A stretch of DNA of 38,949 nucleotides from an uncultured Kangiella sp. (GTDB lineage Bacteria > Pseudomonadota > Gammaproteobacteria > Enterobacterales > Kangiellaceae). Each line of letters starts with the position of its first letter. Position 1 is the first letter of the stretch. This document shows, one piece after another, positions 1-8,671 of the stretch. Under the pieces are notes generated by a model, which worked only from the letters and a program-made list of their open reading frames with translations, did no database searches and was not told where the DNA came from. The translations under genes were made by a program, and so were the position numbers. The DNA lies in assembly GCA_950096615.1 (NCBI GenBank), contig CATNCP010000029.1, positions 1 through 38,949 on the forward strand. The letters run 5' to 3'.

Positions 1-2
1 AA

Positions 3-1250
<1,248 letters not shown>

Positions 1251-1284
1251 CTAACTGAACATCTGAGCATCAGCTATACAATAC

Positions 1285-1315
1285 AAAAAAGCCCCAGCAA
1301 AGGCTGAGGCTTTTT
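1285..1315 (-). terminator. Rho-independent terminator after rpmA
   Basis: Eight-base arms at 1291-1298 and 1303-1310 surround an AAAG loop and are flanked by an A run (1285-1290) and a T run (1311-1315). One internal pair is imperfect. It is a G-U wobble in RNA made from the minus strand but a C-A mismatch in plus-strand RNA. The hairpin therefore favours the rplU-rpmA direction and would attenuate transcription into obg. Confidence 0.75.
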
Positions 1316-1332
1316 CTTAAACTCAAGCTTGA

Positions 1333-1587
1333 TTAAGCTTCGATAGAAACAAAACGACGTTTGTCTTTACCTTTAACTTCAAACTTAACTTTACCATCAA
1401 CTTTTGCAAAAATTGTATGGTCACGGCCAAGACCAACACCGTTACCAGCGTGGAACTTAGTACCACGTTGACGAACAATGATGCTACCCGCGCTTACTTC
1501 TTCACCACCAAAGCGTTTAACACCAAGGCGTTTACTTTCGGAATCGCGGCCGTTACGAGTACTACCACCAGCTTTCTTATGAGCCAT
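1333..1587 (-). CDS. rpmA: 50S ribosomal protein L27
   Basis: L27 is a small basic protein of the large subunit whose N-terminus reaches the peptidyl-transferase centre. The 84-residue product begins [20 protein letters not shown], the hallmark of the family, and has the usual length. There is no N-terminal cleavage extension of the kind seen in Firmicutes. The gene starts 3 bases after the rplU stop, so the two are almost certainly co-transcribed and translationally coupled. A purine-rich ribosome site (GGAGAG) sits just before the ATG and overlaps the end of rplU. A terminator follows at 1285-1315. Confidence 0.98.
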   Translation of the reverse strand: MAHKKAGGSTRNGRDSESKRLGVKRFGGEEVSAGSIIVRQRGTKFHAGNGVGLGRDHTIFAKVDGKVKFEVKGKDKRRFVSIEA

Positions 1588-1590
1588 CGT

Positions 1591-2175
1591 TTACTCTCCT
1601 TTCATCAATTCTTTAGCTTGGTCAATCCAGTTTTCACGCTCGATACGACCTTTAAAGCTTAATTCTTCGTCAAAGTGCTCTACGTCTTTCGCAGTCCACT
1701 CAGCGATTTGTTTAAATGTAGTGATTCCAGCTTCGTTCAATTTCTTAACGATTACTGGACCTACGCCTGATAATTGAGTTAAATCATCACCGTCTGTTTT
1801 TGCTGCAGCTTTCTTCGCTGGAGCTTTTTTAGCTTCTGCTTTCTTAGCAGGCTTCTTAGCGCCATCAAGAGCAATACCGTTGATTTTCACTTCTGTGAAC
1901 CACTGACGGTGACCTTGACGCTTCATGTGATGCTTACGACGCTTGAACTTAATGATGTTTACTTTCTTAGCACGACCGTGGTTAACAACTTCAGCTGATA
2001 CCACAGCACCAGAAACAACTGGTGTACCTAAAGTTACGTTATCGCCGTCAGCGACCATTAAAACGTCTTCAAAATCGATTGTTGCACCAGTTTCTGCCTC
2101 GATCTTCTCAAGACGCACTACCTGGCCTTCTTTTACGCGGTGTTGCTTACCACCACTTTTAATTACTGCGTACAT
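1591..2175 (-). CDS. rplU: 50S ribosomal protein L21 with C-terminal HhH domain
   Basis: L21 binds 23S rRNA in the large subunit. Residues 1-103 are a complete L21: it begins [14 protein letters not shown] and has the basic [16 protein letters not shown] segment near 77-91. At 194 residues the protein is almost twice the usual length of about 103. Residues 104-127 form an Ala/Lys/Pro-rich linker. Residues 131-192 look like a helix-hairpin-helix domain ([19 protein letters not shown] at 135-153) of the type attached to L21 in many alphaproteobacteria. That extension is the odd feature; its role is unknown, though extra rRNA contact is a reasonable guess. The reading frame is continuous with no frameshift. 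It is the first gene of rplU-rpmA(-obg), divergent from ispB, with a likely promoter at 2264-2292. Confidence 0.96.
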   Translation of the reverse strand: MYAVIKSGGKQHRVKEGQVVRLEKIEAETGATIDFEDVLMVADGDNVTLGTPVVSGAVVSAEVVNHGRAKKVNIIKFKRRKHHMKRQGHRQWFTEVKINGIALDGAKKPAKKAEAKKAPAKKAAAKTDGDDLTQLSGVGPVIVKKLNEAGITTFKQIAEWTAKDVEHFDEELSFKGRIERENWIDQAKELMKGE

Positions 2176-2263
2176 ATTGATTCTCCGGTTTTAGACCCTC
2201 TTATATATCTCAACAAGAAGGTTAATATGTATTGCTCAATGGCTTTCATATTTGAGGGCGCGA

Positions 2264-2292
2264 ATTTTAAGCGAAATATGCCTACAAAGCAA
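2264..2292 (-). promoter_or_regulatory. Likely sigma-70 promoter of rplU-rpmA
   Basis: On the minus strand TTGCTT (2292-2287) and TAAAAT (2269-2264) are separated by exactly 17 bases. They are followed by a GC-rich discriminator, TCGCGCCC (2263-2256). Such discriminators are typical of stringently controlled stable-RNA and ribosomal-protein promoters. The predicted start near 2256 gives a leader of about 80 bases. Confidence 0.55.
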
Positions 2293-2497
2293 GGCTTTAA
2301 GGGCAAAAAAGGAGGAAACAACCATTTTATCCTATATTTACGTCTTTCTGCCCAAAAGTCTGATGCTTCAAGAGCTATAGACGAGCCGTTGTTAGCTGAA
2401 AAATATCGCCAGAAAAGCTTGACCCGAAGGCCTCCCCTAACTAGGATTGCCAAGCAATTATTTTAAAGCAGTTGGCAGTTTTTGCGTGACCCAAGTC

Positions 2498-2516
2498 TTA
2501 AGATGCATGATCTTAA
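2498..2516. repeat. Operator-like inverted repeat upstream of ispB
   Basis: TTAAGATGCATGATCTTAA has perfect 7-base arms around a 5-base centre. Two further pairs outside (2495-2496 GT with 2518-2519 AC) extend the symmetry after one mismatch. It overlaps a possible -10 element (CATGAT, 2506-2511, 18 bases from TTGCGT at 2482-2487). A repressor or activator site is plausible, but no regulator is identified. Confidence 0.4.
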
Positions 2517-2534
2517 CACTTTTTTACGGTCACT

Positions 2535-2563
2535 TTGAACGGCAATTGTCGATAAATTATAAG
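2535..2563 (+). promoter_or_regulatory. Candidate ispB promoter giving a leaderless message
   Basis: TTGAAC (2535-2540) and TATAAG (2558-2563) are 17 bases apart, the best sigma-70 match in front of ispB. The predicted transcript start (about 2570) falls at the ATG at 2571. The TATAAGG also contains the AAGG that could serve as ribosome site for a longer transcript, so the match may be coincidental. Confidence 0.3.
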
Positions 2564-2570
2564 GTAGACA

Positions 2571-3539
2571 ATGACTCTGGACGATATCCGCGCCTTGGTA
2601 GAAGCAGACTTCGAGGCCACAAACCAAATGATTTTAGACCGCCTCAAGTCTGATGTGGTTTTGGTTGATCAAGTGGGACATTATATTGTTGCGGCAGGCG
2701 GCAAAAGACTGCGCCCCATGCTCGTTCTTTTAGCTGCAAAATCATTGGGTTACGAAGGTAACGATCACGCAAAGCTAGCCGCTGTCATTGAGCTGATCCA
2801 TACTTCTACTCTGCTACATGATGATGTTGTGGACGACTCCAGCATGCGTCGTGGTCGAGAAACGGCTAACGAACTCTTTGGCAATCAAGCATCAGTCTTA
2901 GTTGGGGATTTCCTCTATAGCCGCTCGTTCCAGATGATGGTTGAAGTAGACAATATGAAAGTATTGAACATTTTGGCCGACACCACTAACGAAGTGGCCG
3001 CTGGTGAAGTCTTGCAGCTGATGAACATCAACGACCCGAAAGTTAGTGAAGACTCCTATTATCAAGTTATTGAACGCAAAACTGCAATTCTTTTCGCGGC
3101 AGCAACCCAGTTAGGCGCTGTGCTCTGTGGTGCCTCAGACCAAGTTGAAAAAGGATTACGCCAATATGGCTTACAGCTAGGCATTGCTTTCCAGCTCATT
3201 GATGACGCCCTTGATTACGCGGCCAACGCTGAAGACATGGGAAAAAATGTGGGTGATGACCTTGCTGAAGGTAAACCGACTCTCCCGTTAATCTATGCTT
3301 TAACTCAGTCTAACGATTCAGACCAAGCACTAATCCGCAAAGCCATTGAGCAAGGCGGTCTGGACGACCTGGAACAAGTTCTAAGCATTGTAAAGTCAAC
3401 AAATGCTATCGAATACACTTACCAAGCGGCGGAAAAAGCCGTGAAAAGAGCAATCGACGCATTAACGCCGCTACCTGATAGCAAGTTTAAAACAGCTTTA
3501 GTCGAACTTGCCAAGCTGTCACTTTCCAGAAATAGCTAG
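2571..3539 (+). CDS. ispB: Octaprenyl/polyprenyl diphosphate synthase
   Basis: This trans-prenyltransferase elongates farnesyl diphosphate with isopentenyl diphosphate to make the ubiquinone side chain. The 322-residue protein has both Asp-rich motifs that bind Mg-diphosphate: LLHDDVVDDSS with D84, D85 and D88, and LIDDALDY with D211, D212 and D215. It also has the GGKRLRP motif at 43-49. Length and motif spacing match IspB of Escherichia coli, including its position divergent from rplU. The exact chain length of the product cannot be read from sequence. The ATG at 2571 is preceded by AAGG. No convincing terminator follows in the 284 bases before pckA. Confidence 0.95.
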   Translation: MTLDDIRALVEADFEATNQMILDRLKSDVVLVDQVGHYIVAAGGKRLRPMLVLLAAKSLGYEGNDHAKLAAVIELIHTSTLLHDDVVDDSSMRRGRETANELFGNQASVLVGDFLYSRSFQMMVEVDNMKVLNILADTTNEVAAGEVLQLMNINDPKVSEDSYYQVIERKTAILFAAATQLGAVLCGASDQVEKGLRQYGLQLGIAFQLIDDALDYAANAEDMGKNVGDDLAEGKPTLPLIYALTQSNDSDQALIRKAIEQGGLDDLEQVLSIVKSTNAIEYTYQAAEKAVKRAIDALTPLPDSKFKTALVELAKLSLSRNS

Positions 3540-3736
3540 TCTCTTTCGAGAAACGGCTAACTTCGTTTTAGATCTTCAATACAATACAGCCCTCATTTCG
3601 CTAAGAACCTAGGGCTGCAACTATTAGAAAAATTATCTTGCAGCGGTATATTTCAGTCACAGCATCAAGCCGATCAAAAAAACCATCGAAATATTGCAAA
3701 TAAGTTTCATTTAACCTCGCCAGTACCCAATTTTTT

Positions 3737-3745
3737 TGGCATAAT
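3737..3745 (+). promoter_or_regulatory. Extended -10 promoter element for pckA
   Basis: TGG followed by CATAAT (3740-3745) fits the TGn extended -10 pattern. No good -35 hexamer lies 17 bases upstream, consistent with an extended or activator-dependent promoter. The predicted start near 3752 gives a leader of about 70 bases that includes the hairpin at 3791-3807. Confidence 0.4.
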
Positions 3746-3790
3746 TACGTGCAATTTTCAAATAGCAAATTGTTATTAAACTATTGCAGC

Positions 3791-3807
3791 GCAAAGCCCA
3801 GCTTTGC
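3791..3807 (+). promoter_or_regulatory. Leader hairpin next to pckA ribosome site
   Basis: GCAAAGC-CCA-GCTTTGC forms a perfect 7-base-pair stem. It ends 4 bases before the strong GAGGAG Shine-Dalgarno sequence (3812-3817) and 16 bases before the ATG. The placement suggests an effect on ribosome access or message stability. This is inference from position only. Confidence 0.4.
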
Positions 3808-3823
3808 AAATGAGGAGTACCAC

Positions 3824-5425
3824 ATGTCGCGCGATGTTGACTTGAGCCAATATGGCATCCATTCAGTCCACGAAATCGTTTACAACCCTTCCTACGACAC
3901 ACTTTACGAAGAAGAAACCCGAGATGACATTAGCGGCTATGAGCGCGGTACTGTCACTAATATGGGGGCCGTAACGGTCGATACAGGAATTTTCACAGGC
4001 CGTTCTCCAAAAGATAAGTATATCGTTGAAGATGATATTACTCGTGACACAGTGTGGTGGTCTAAAAACGGTGTTAACGATAACAAGCCGATTACTCCTG
4101 CTGTGTGGGATGATTTAAAAGGCACGGTTACAGAGCAGTTGTCTGGAAGCCGTTTATTCGTCGTAGATACCTTCTGTGGTGCTAACGAAGACACTCGCCT
4201 TAAAGTTCGTTTTATTACTCAGGTCGCTTGGCAGGCGCACTTTGTGAAGAACATGTTTATCCGCCCTAGCGATGAAGAGCTTAAGGATTTTGAGCCAGAC
4301 TTCGTCGTAATGAATGGTTCAAAAGCGGTTAACGACAAGTGGGAAGAGCACGGTTTGAACTCGGAAAACTTCGTTGCTTTCAACTTAACTGAGAAAATTC
4401 AGCTGATCGGCGGAACTTGGTACGGCGGAGAAATGAAGAAAGGTATGTTCTCGATGATGAACTACCTACTTCCGCTGAAAGGTATCGCTTCCATGCACTG
4501 CTCTGCGAACGTTGGCAAAGACGGCGACGTTGCTATTTTCTTCGGCCTTTCTGGCACTGGCAAAACAACTTTATCAACAGACCCTAAGCGTGCGCTTATC
4601 GGTGATGATGAACACGGCTGGGACGATAACGGTGTCTTTAACTTTGAAGGTGGTTGTTATGCAAAGACAATTAACCTATCTGAGGACAATGAGCCAGATA
4701 TCTACCGCGCTATTCGACGTGATGCATTATTAGAAAACGTTGTTGTGGATAAGAAAGGCAATATCGACTTTGATGATAACAGCAAAACAGAAAACACTCG
4801 TGTTTCCTACCCGATCTATCACATCGATAATATCGTCAAGCCAGTGTCTAAAGCAGGTCACGCCAACAAGGTTATTTTCTTGAGCGCTGACGCATTTGGG
4901 GTATTACCGCCTGTAGCTAAGCTAACTCCAGAGCAAACGCAATATTACTTCCTTTCAGGGTTTACTGCTAAGTTAGCTGGTACTGAGCGTGGTGTTACAG
5001 AGCCGACGCCAACTTTCTCATCGTGCTTTGGTGAAGCTTTCTTAAGCTTACACCCGACTCAATATGCAGAAGTCCTTGAGAAGCGCGTAAGAGCTTCTGG
5101 CGCAGAGGTTTACCTCGTAAACACTGGCTGGAACGGTTCTGGTAAGCGAATTTCAATTAAAGACACTCGCGGTATTATTGATGCCATCATGGATGGCTCT
5201 ATCGAACAATGCGAATTTGCCAACCTACCATACTTTAACTTAGCCATTCCGACCGAACTAAACGGTGTGGATACAGGAATCCTAAACCCTAGAGACACTT
5301 ATAAAGATCCTAGCCAGTGGGAAGTTAAAGCAAAAGAGCTTGCCTCTATGTTCATCAAAAACTTTAACCGTTTTGCTGACAACGAAGCTGCTCAGGAATT
5401 AATCAAAGCAGGTCCAAAGGTTTAA
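3824..5425 (+). CDS. pckA: Phosphoenolpyruvate carboxykinase (ATP)
   Basis: The enzyme decarboxylates and phosphorylates oxaloacetate to phosphoenolpyruvate using ATP, the entry step of gluconeogenesis. The 533-residue protein has the GRSPKDK oxaloacetate/metal region near residue 58, the P-loop [11 protein letters not shown] at 241-251 and the following Asp-rich metal site ([10 protein letters not shown]), all typical of the ATP-dependent family. The start was chosen as the ATG at 3824 because GAGGAG lies 6 bases upstream and [11 protein letters not shown] matches family N-termini. The frame is open back to a GTG at 3749, but those 25 codons look like leader. A hairpin precedes the ribosome site. 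The bidirectional terminator at 5457-5483 ends it. Confidence 0.97.
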   Translation: MSRDVDLSQYGIHSVHEIVYNPSYDTLYEEETRDDISGYERGTVTNMGAVTVDTGIFTGRSPKDKYIVEDDITRDTVWWSKNGVNDNKPITPAVWDDLKGTVTEQLSGSRLFVVDTFCGANEDTRLKVRFITQVAWQAHFVKNMFIRPSDEELKDFEPDFVVMNGSKAVNDKWEEHGLNSENFVAFNLTEKIQLIGGTWYGGEMKKGMFSMMNYLLPLKGIASMHCSANVGKDGDVAIFFGLSGTGKTTLSTDPKRALIGDDEHGWDDNGVFNFEGGCYAKTINLSEDNEPDIYRAIRRDALLENVVVDKKGNIDFDDNSKTENTRVSYPIYHIDNIVKPVSKAGHANKVIFLSADAFGVLPPVAKLTPEQTQYYFLSGFTAKLAGTERGVTEPTPTFSSCFGEAFLSLHPTQYAEVLEKRVRASGAEVYLVNTGWNGSGKRISIKDTRGIIDAIMDGSIEQCEFANLPYFNLAIPTELNGVDTGILNPRDTYKDPSQWEVKAKELASMFIKNFNRFADNEAAQELIKAGPKV

Positions 5426-5456
5426 TTGCTGACTTTAGTCGGTAACGACAAAACAA

Positions 5457-5483
5457 AAAAGCCGCTGTTTAGCGGCTTTTTTT
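5457..5483. terminator. Bidirectional terminator between pckA and the cyclase operon
   Basis: Ten-base arms AAAAGCCGCT (5457-5466) and AGCGGCTTTT (5471-5480) pair perfectly around GTTT, with A-rich and T-rich flanks. It can stop both pckA and the convergent minus-strand operon. Confidence 0.9.
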
Positions 5484-5518
5484 GCATTGCGTCGGTCGTA
5501 TTTATTTGTTCAGAGCGA

Positions 5519-6427
5519 TTATTCTGCTCGCTCATAAACAATAGCAACTTTCCTTCTATCAGGGCTTAATGCGAGCCTTGTTATACCTGACACTCCTAGT
5601 TTCTTTAGGTCAACAAGCTCTTTTGTCTTAGCAGCATTAACCAACAATAACTTTGAATCTTGCCCAACAACGACATGCGTCTGATCAAACCACGCATAGT
5701 CTTGTACGCCTTCCGGAAGCTTAGTTTCTGCCGAAGTAAAACCACCTTCATGGTTCAGCGCATAAAGCTGATGAACGCCCTCTTCTTCTATAGTAAAGGT
5801 GACTAAGCCTGGTGCAACCGTTTCGAAGCAGCGCCCAATATTGTCAGCTATGACTAATGGGGGTGCACTAGATTCCGTATCAAGGATCTGTAACGTCATG
5901 GTGTCACCAAGGACAAAAACACCGGCTTTTGTTGAACTCAACCAGCCGTAATAACCCACCGGCTCAATATCTTCACGCAGAACCTTTTGCTCTTGATTAA
6001 CCGTGCTCACTAGCCTAAGGTGCTGTTGTCCTTCGGGGTTGACGGCGACAACTGAGATAAAGCCTTCCGAAAATGGAGTCGCGGAATACTCACTAATATC
6101 TTCAGTCTGGGTGATATTGGTAAAAGAGCCATCAGAAAGTTGGTATTTAAAAATATCAGATTGCTGCCCATCACCAGACTTCTTATCGAGCATACGTGTA
6201 AAGTACAAAACATCACCCTTAGGACCAAACTTGGGTTGGTTGTCATAACCTTCACGTTGAGTAACGTGTGTGGGTTCTAATGATACATACTTTCCATCAG
6301 AGCCATCCATTAAAGGTAGAATCATAATGTCTTGCGACTGCGAAGAAGCTACTTGAGCTAAACCTAGAGCTGCAAAAAGCCCACAAGCTAAGGAGCTCTG
6401 CTTAAAAAAGTTAGGGAATCGGTTCAT
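5519..6427 (-). CDS. Secreted TolB/PD40-like beta-propeller protein, function unknown
   Basis: The 302-residue product starts with a signal peptide: a basic and polar N-terminus, a hydrophobic stretch at about 12-28, and probable cleavage near residue 30 (ASSQ). Residues 52-77 (QPKFGPKGDVLYFT core) match the PD40/WD40-like repeat of TolB and dipeptidyl-peptidase IV propellers. A second such blade is at about 284-300 (LALSPDRRKVAIVYE). No protease catalytic domain follows, so it is a propeller alone, probably periplasmic. It starts 3 bases after the cyclase gene stop, so the two are probably translationally coupled. The pairing suggests a common sensory or envelope role, but nothing in the sequence identifies a ligand. 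The fold call is fairly sure; the function is unknown. Confidence 0.75.
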   Translation of the reverse strand: MNRFPNFFKQSSLACGLFAALGLAQVASSQSQDIMILPLMDGSDGKYVSLEPTHVTQREGYDNQPKFGPKGDVLYFTRMLDKKSGDGQQSDIFKYQLSDGSFTNITQTEDISEYSATPFSEGFISVVAVNPEGQQHLRLVSTVNQEQKVLREDIEPVGYYGWLSSTKAGVFVLGDTMTLQILDTESSAPPLVIADNIGRCFETVAPGLVTFTIEEEGVHQLYALNHEGGFTSAETKLPEGVQDYAWFDQTHVVVGQDSKLLLVNAAKTKELVDLKKLGVSGITRLALSPDRRKVAIVYERAE

Positions 6428-6430
6428 TGC

Positions 6431-8179
6431 TTACTGTTCCTTTAAAACGCTAGTTGAGCTATAACACACGATTGTATCGCCCGCCTGCTTATCGCCGACA
6501 GCCTTTTTCAGAGCTAAACGATGCTCTTTAAAGTCAAACGGGGCATCAGACTGAATCGCATAATGACGTACATTCTCCGAAACAAGCACTTGCCCAGAAT
6601 CAGCCATGCCTTCTAAGCGCGCCGCAAAATTTATTGCATCGCCCTCAATATCGAGTTGTTCGGTAATTTCATTGTGCGTGATCTTAACCTCACCGATATC
6701 TAAACCAATTCGTAACGAGAATCCCGCTCCAGCCAATACTCGTTGCATCATCGCAGCACAATGTAGCGATTGCTCGACTGACTGGAAAGTTGCCCTCAAC
6801 GAATCACCTTCCATATTCGGGTAGCTGGCATTCCATTTCTTGAGTACTGGCTTCAACAAGCCCCTGAACAAGGATAATTTATCGGTTCGTTCATCTTCGT
6901 TCCAGTTGGAAAAGCCCTTGAGGTCGGTAAATAGCACAGCTAAACGACGAGTTTTAGCGTCACTGTCAATTTCCGATAACTCCAACAGCTTTGGCCAGTA
7001 TTTATCTTTAATCGCCTGAAGCGACTCGCGAATTTCAAACTGAAGTTTTCGTTCCGACTGCAAACTGATTTGAATGGACTGAAGCTTATCTGCTTCTTGT
7101 TGCAAGCTGCTTTCAAGCACAGAGGGGTTCAATCCCCCAGTATCCTCGACTACTAATACCGCTCGCGTATCGCCCGGTTCGTTTCGAATGTCACGAATTC
7201 GCAACTTACAACCCCAGTAGCTTGCTTCGAGATGCTCAATCAAAAACGGCAAGGTGGCCAAATCTTGATAAGACAGCATTCGCTGATAACGAAGGGTAAA
7301 AGTAATTTTGTCAGAGAATAACTTCTCAAACTGATGTGGCGAATAATGAGTGAAGTCACGGCCACGCTGATCCCAGCTTGCGTGAGAGCACTCAATGTTG
7401 CGAATAGACCAACCTTTTGTCTGCACTTGCCAAAGCTTACTAGAGCTTAATCTGGCTCCATCAAGGTTTGCTTTTGATAAATTCGCACTTCGTAGGTCTG
7501 CACCCTGCAAGTTAACTTTGGATAAGTTAAAGCCCGCTAAATTTTGCGAGGATAAATTAACATTACTTAAGTTAGCGTTCTTAAATGTAACCCCATCAAT
7601 ATTACAGTTCGACAGGTCCACATCGGACAAGTCAGCTCCATTAAGATTGGTATCGCGAAGGTTAACACGTTCCATCTTGGTGCCTATTAATTTGGCACCA
7701 TGCATATCCAACCCTTCAAGGTTTTGTCCTCGCAGGTCGGCACCACTGAGGTTGGCTTCTCGCAAGTCCTGGCCTCGTAGATCATGATCGCGCAAATCAA
7801 CATTCGACAAATCCGTACGATGACAAATTGCTGTCAGCAAATTAGCATGAAGCAAGTTGGCATGACTCATGTTTGCTTGCTTTAGGTTGGCTGCAATTAA
7901 TTTCGCATTGGAAAGATTGCAGTAACAAAGGTTTGCATCCGTCAAGTTACTAGCAATTAATACAGAATTCTTTAAATCTGCGTAGGCAATGTTCGTTCCG
8001 ACAAAGCTGACCTCAGACAAGTCACAATCTGACAAGTCGAGTCCCCGTAGATCTAGTCCATCTAAAATAATTTCTTCTTTTGCATTGTCCTTGCGCCACT
8101 TATTCCAAACATCAGCGCCTTGAACTAAAATATTATAGAGTTCTTCATTTGCGTCACTCATACGAGCAATTTTCCTCAT
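6431..8179 (-). CDS. Pentapeptide-repeat protein fused to class III nucleotide cyclase
   Basis: The 582-residue protein has three parts. Residues about 38-250 are roughly 40 tandem pentapeptide repeats of the A(D/N)LXX type (for example ADLRGQNLEG), expected to form a right-handed quadrilateral beta-helix. Residues about 352-392 look helical and coiled-coil prone. Residues 412-575 form a class III adenylate/guanylate cyclase domain. It has metal Asp residues D419 (LFTDLKGFS) and D459 (EGDS), base-pocket Asp D510 (LDIEGD) and transition-state residues N517 and R521 (INFAARLE). The usual adenine-specifying Lys four residues before D459 is Asn455, so the substrate may not be ATP alone. There is no signal peptide or membrane segment. 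The ATG at 8179 follows GGGAGAG; the ATG at 8161 is an alternative start. The message also encodes the secreted propeller protein downstream. Confidence 0.85.
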   Translation of the reverse strand: MRKIARMSDANEELYNILVQGADVWNKWRKDNAKEEIILDGLDLRGLDLSDCDLSEVSFVGTNIAYADLKNSVLIASNLTDANLCYCNLSNAKLIAANLKQANMSHANLLHANLLTAICHRTDLSNVDLRDHDLRGQDLREANLSGADLRGQNLEGLDMHGAKLIGTKMERVNLRDTNLNGADLSDVDLSNCNIDGVTFKNANLSNVNLSSQNLAGFNLSKVNLQGADLRSANLSKANLDGARLSSSKLWQVQTKGWSIRNIECSHASWDQRGRDFTHYSPHQFEKLFSDKITFTLRYQRMLSYQDLATLPFLIEHLEASYWGCKLRIRDIRNEPGDTRAVLVVEDTGGLNPSVLESSLQQEADKLQSIQISLQSERKLQFEIRESLQAIKDKYWPKLLELSEIDSDAKTRRLAVLFTDLKGFSNWNEDERTDKLSLFRGLLKPVLKKWNASYPNMEGDSLRATFQSVEQSLHCAAMMQRVLAGAGFSLRIGLDIGEVKITHNEITEQLDIEGDAINFAARLEGMADSGQVLVSENVRHYAIQSDAPFDFKEHRLALKKAVGDKQAGDTIVCYSSTSVLKEQ

Positions 8180-8200
8180 AGCTCTCCCAAACCACCCCCT

Positions 8201-8209
8201 TTTATACCA
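8201..8209 (-). promoter_or_regulatory. Extended -10 promoter of the cyclase operon
   Basis: On the minus strand TGG-TATAAA (8209-8201) is an extended -10 element. The predicted start is near 8194, giving a leader of about 15 bases to the ATG at 8179. No strong -35 is seen. Confidence 0.45.
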
Positions 8210-8249
8210 TAGAAAACCTATTGAAAACAGTTTCCAGCATGGCTTTTAC

Positions 8250-8277
8250 TTGTGCTTATAAATCAAGTTTGTACAAT
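8250..8277 (+). promoter_or_regulatory. Promoter of the AhpD-like gene
   Basis: TTGTGC (8250-8255) and TACAAT (8272-8277) are 16 bases apart. The predicted start near 8284 leaves a leader of about 16 bases before the ATG at 8300. Confidence 0.4.
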
Positions 8278-8299
8278 GACTTTTTTAGGTTTTGGATGA

Positions 8300-8671
8300 A
8301 TGAATATGTCGGACAAGAGTCTCCACCCTTTTGAACAGTTTCGCGCCGAACGTGAAGCGGGAAATGAAAAAGCTTTAGATACTGATAGTTTGCTGATTAA
8401 GCGTTTTTTTGGACTCGACAAAACAGCCTATGGCGAAGGTCAACTTGACAGTAAAACCAAAGAGCTTCTTGGCCTCGTTGCGTCGATGGTTTTGCGTTGT
8501 AATGACTGTATAGATTACCACTTAGAGCAATCAGTGAAACAAGGCTGGAATAAAGAACAGTTGGATGAAGCGATGGGCGTAGCTATGTTAGTGGGCGGCT
8601 CTATCGTTATTCCACATTTGCGTCATGCAAAAACTAGCCTAGAGTTTTTATTTAACGAAGCGAACGGCTAA
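8300..8671 (+). CDS. Carboxymuconolactone decarboxylase/AhpD-like protein
   Basis: This small all-helical protein of 123 residues carries the AhpD-type redox signature with exact spacing: E55, C67 and C70 (CNDC) and H74, that is E-x11-C-x2-C-x3-H. In AhpD these residues form a thiol relay to peroxiredoxin. Proteins of this length usually act as oligomers in peroxide or alkylperoxide defence, or are uncharacterised. The specific substrate is not readable. Two ATGs (8300 and 8306) are possible; GGATGA lies upstream of the second. The stop codon overlaps the convergent hda stop region by 4 bases, with no terminator between. Confidence 0.85.
   Translation: MNMSDKSLHPFEQFRAEREAGNEKALDTDSLLIKRFFGLDKTAYGEGQLDSKTKELLGLVASMVLRCNDCIDYHLEQSVKQGWNKEQLDEAMGVAMLVGGSIVIPHLRHAKTSLEFLFNEANG

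Larger units (their letters stand above)
2176..2570. other. Divergent rplU-ispB intergenic region
   Basis: This 395-base gap holds the rplU promoter (2264-2292), a near-perfect dyad (2498-2516) and candidate ispB promoter elements. The open frames that cross it show no recognisable protein and I treat them as non-coding. No terminator or structured RNA is obvious in the remainder. Confidence 0.6.
3540..3823. other. ispB-pckA intergenic region
   Basis: This gap of 284 bases contains a weak 7-base inverted repeat (CAGCCCT 3587-3593, AGGGCTG 3611-3617) without a T run, an extended -10 promoter at 3737-3745 and the pckA leader hairpin at 3791-3807. No gene is supported. Confidence 0.5.

Noticed and set aside
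2311..2326. GGAGG followed 8 bases later by ATT, a possible short leader peptide
   Set aside because: The frame has only 18 codons and would need an ATT start; no linked gene follows directly.
2140..2466. Open frames on both strands across the rplU-ispB gap
   Set aside because: No family resemblance; the frames cross the rplU promoter and dyad, and composition is non-coding.
3587..3617. Inverted repeat CAGCCCT/AGGGCTG after ispB as terminator
   Set aside because: Seventeen-base loop and no T run; may form but is unlikely to terminate.
3677..3690. 14-base string AAAAAACCATCGAA repeated at 11299-11312
   Set aside because: A repeat of that length is expected by chance in 39 kb of this composition.
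3749..3823. N-terminal extension of pckA from GTG
   Set aside because: The strong ribosome site and family N-terminus support the ATG at 3824.
7395..7787. Open frame of 130 codons on the plus strand opposite the pentapeptide repeats
   Set aside because: It exists because the repeat codons are periodic, which keeps the opposite frame open. It has no ribosome site or protein-like features.
6431..8179. Periodic DNA pattern that could be mistaken for a tandem repeat or CRISPR array
   Set aside because: The 15-base period is coding for pentapeptides, the units diverge at third positions and there are no spacers.
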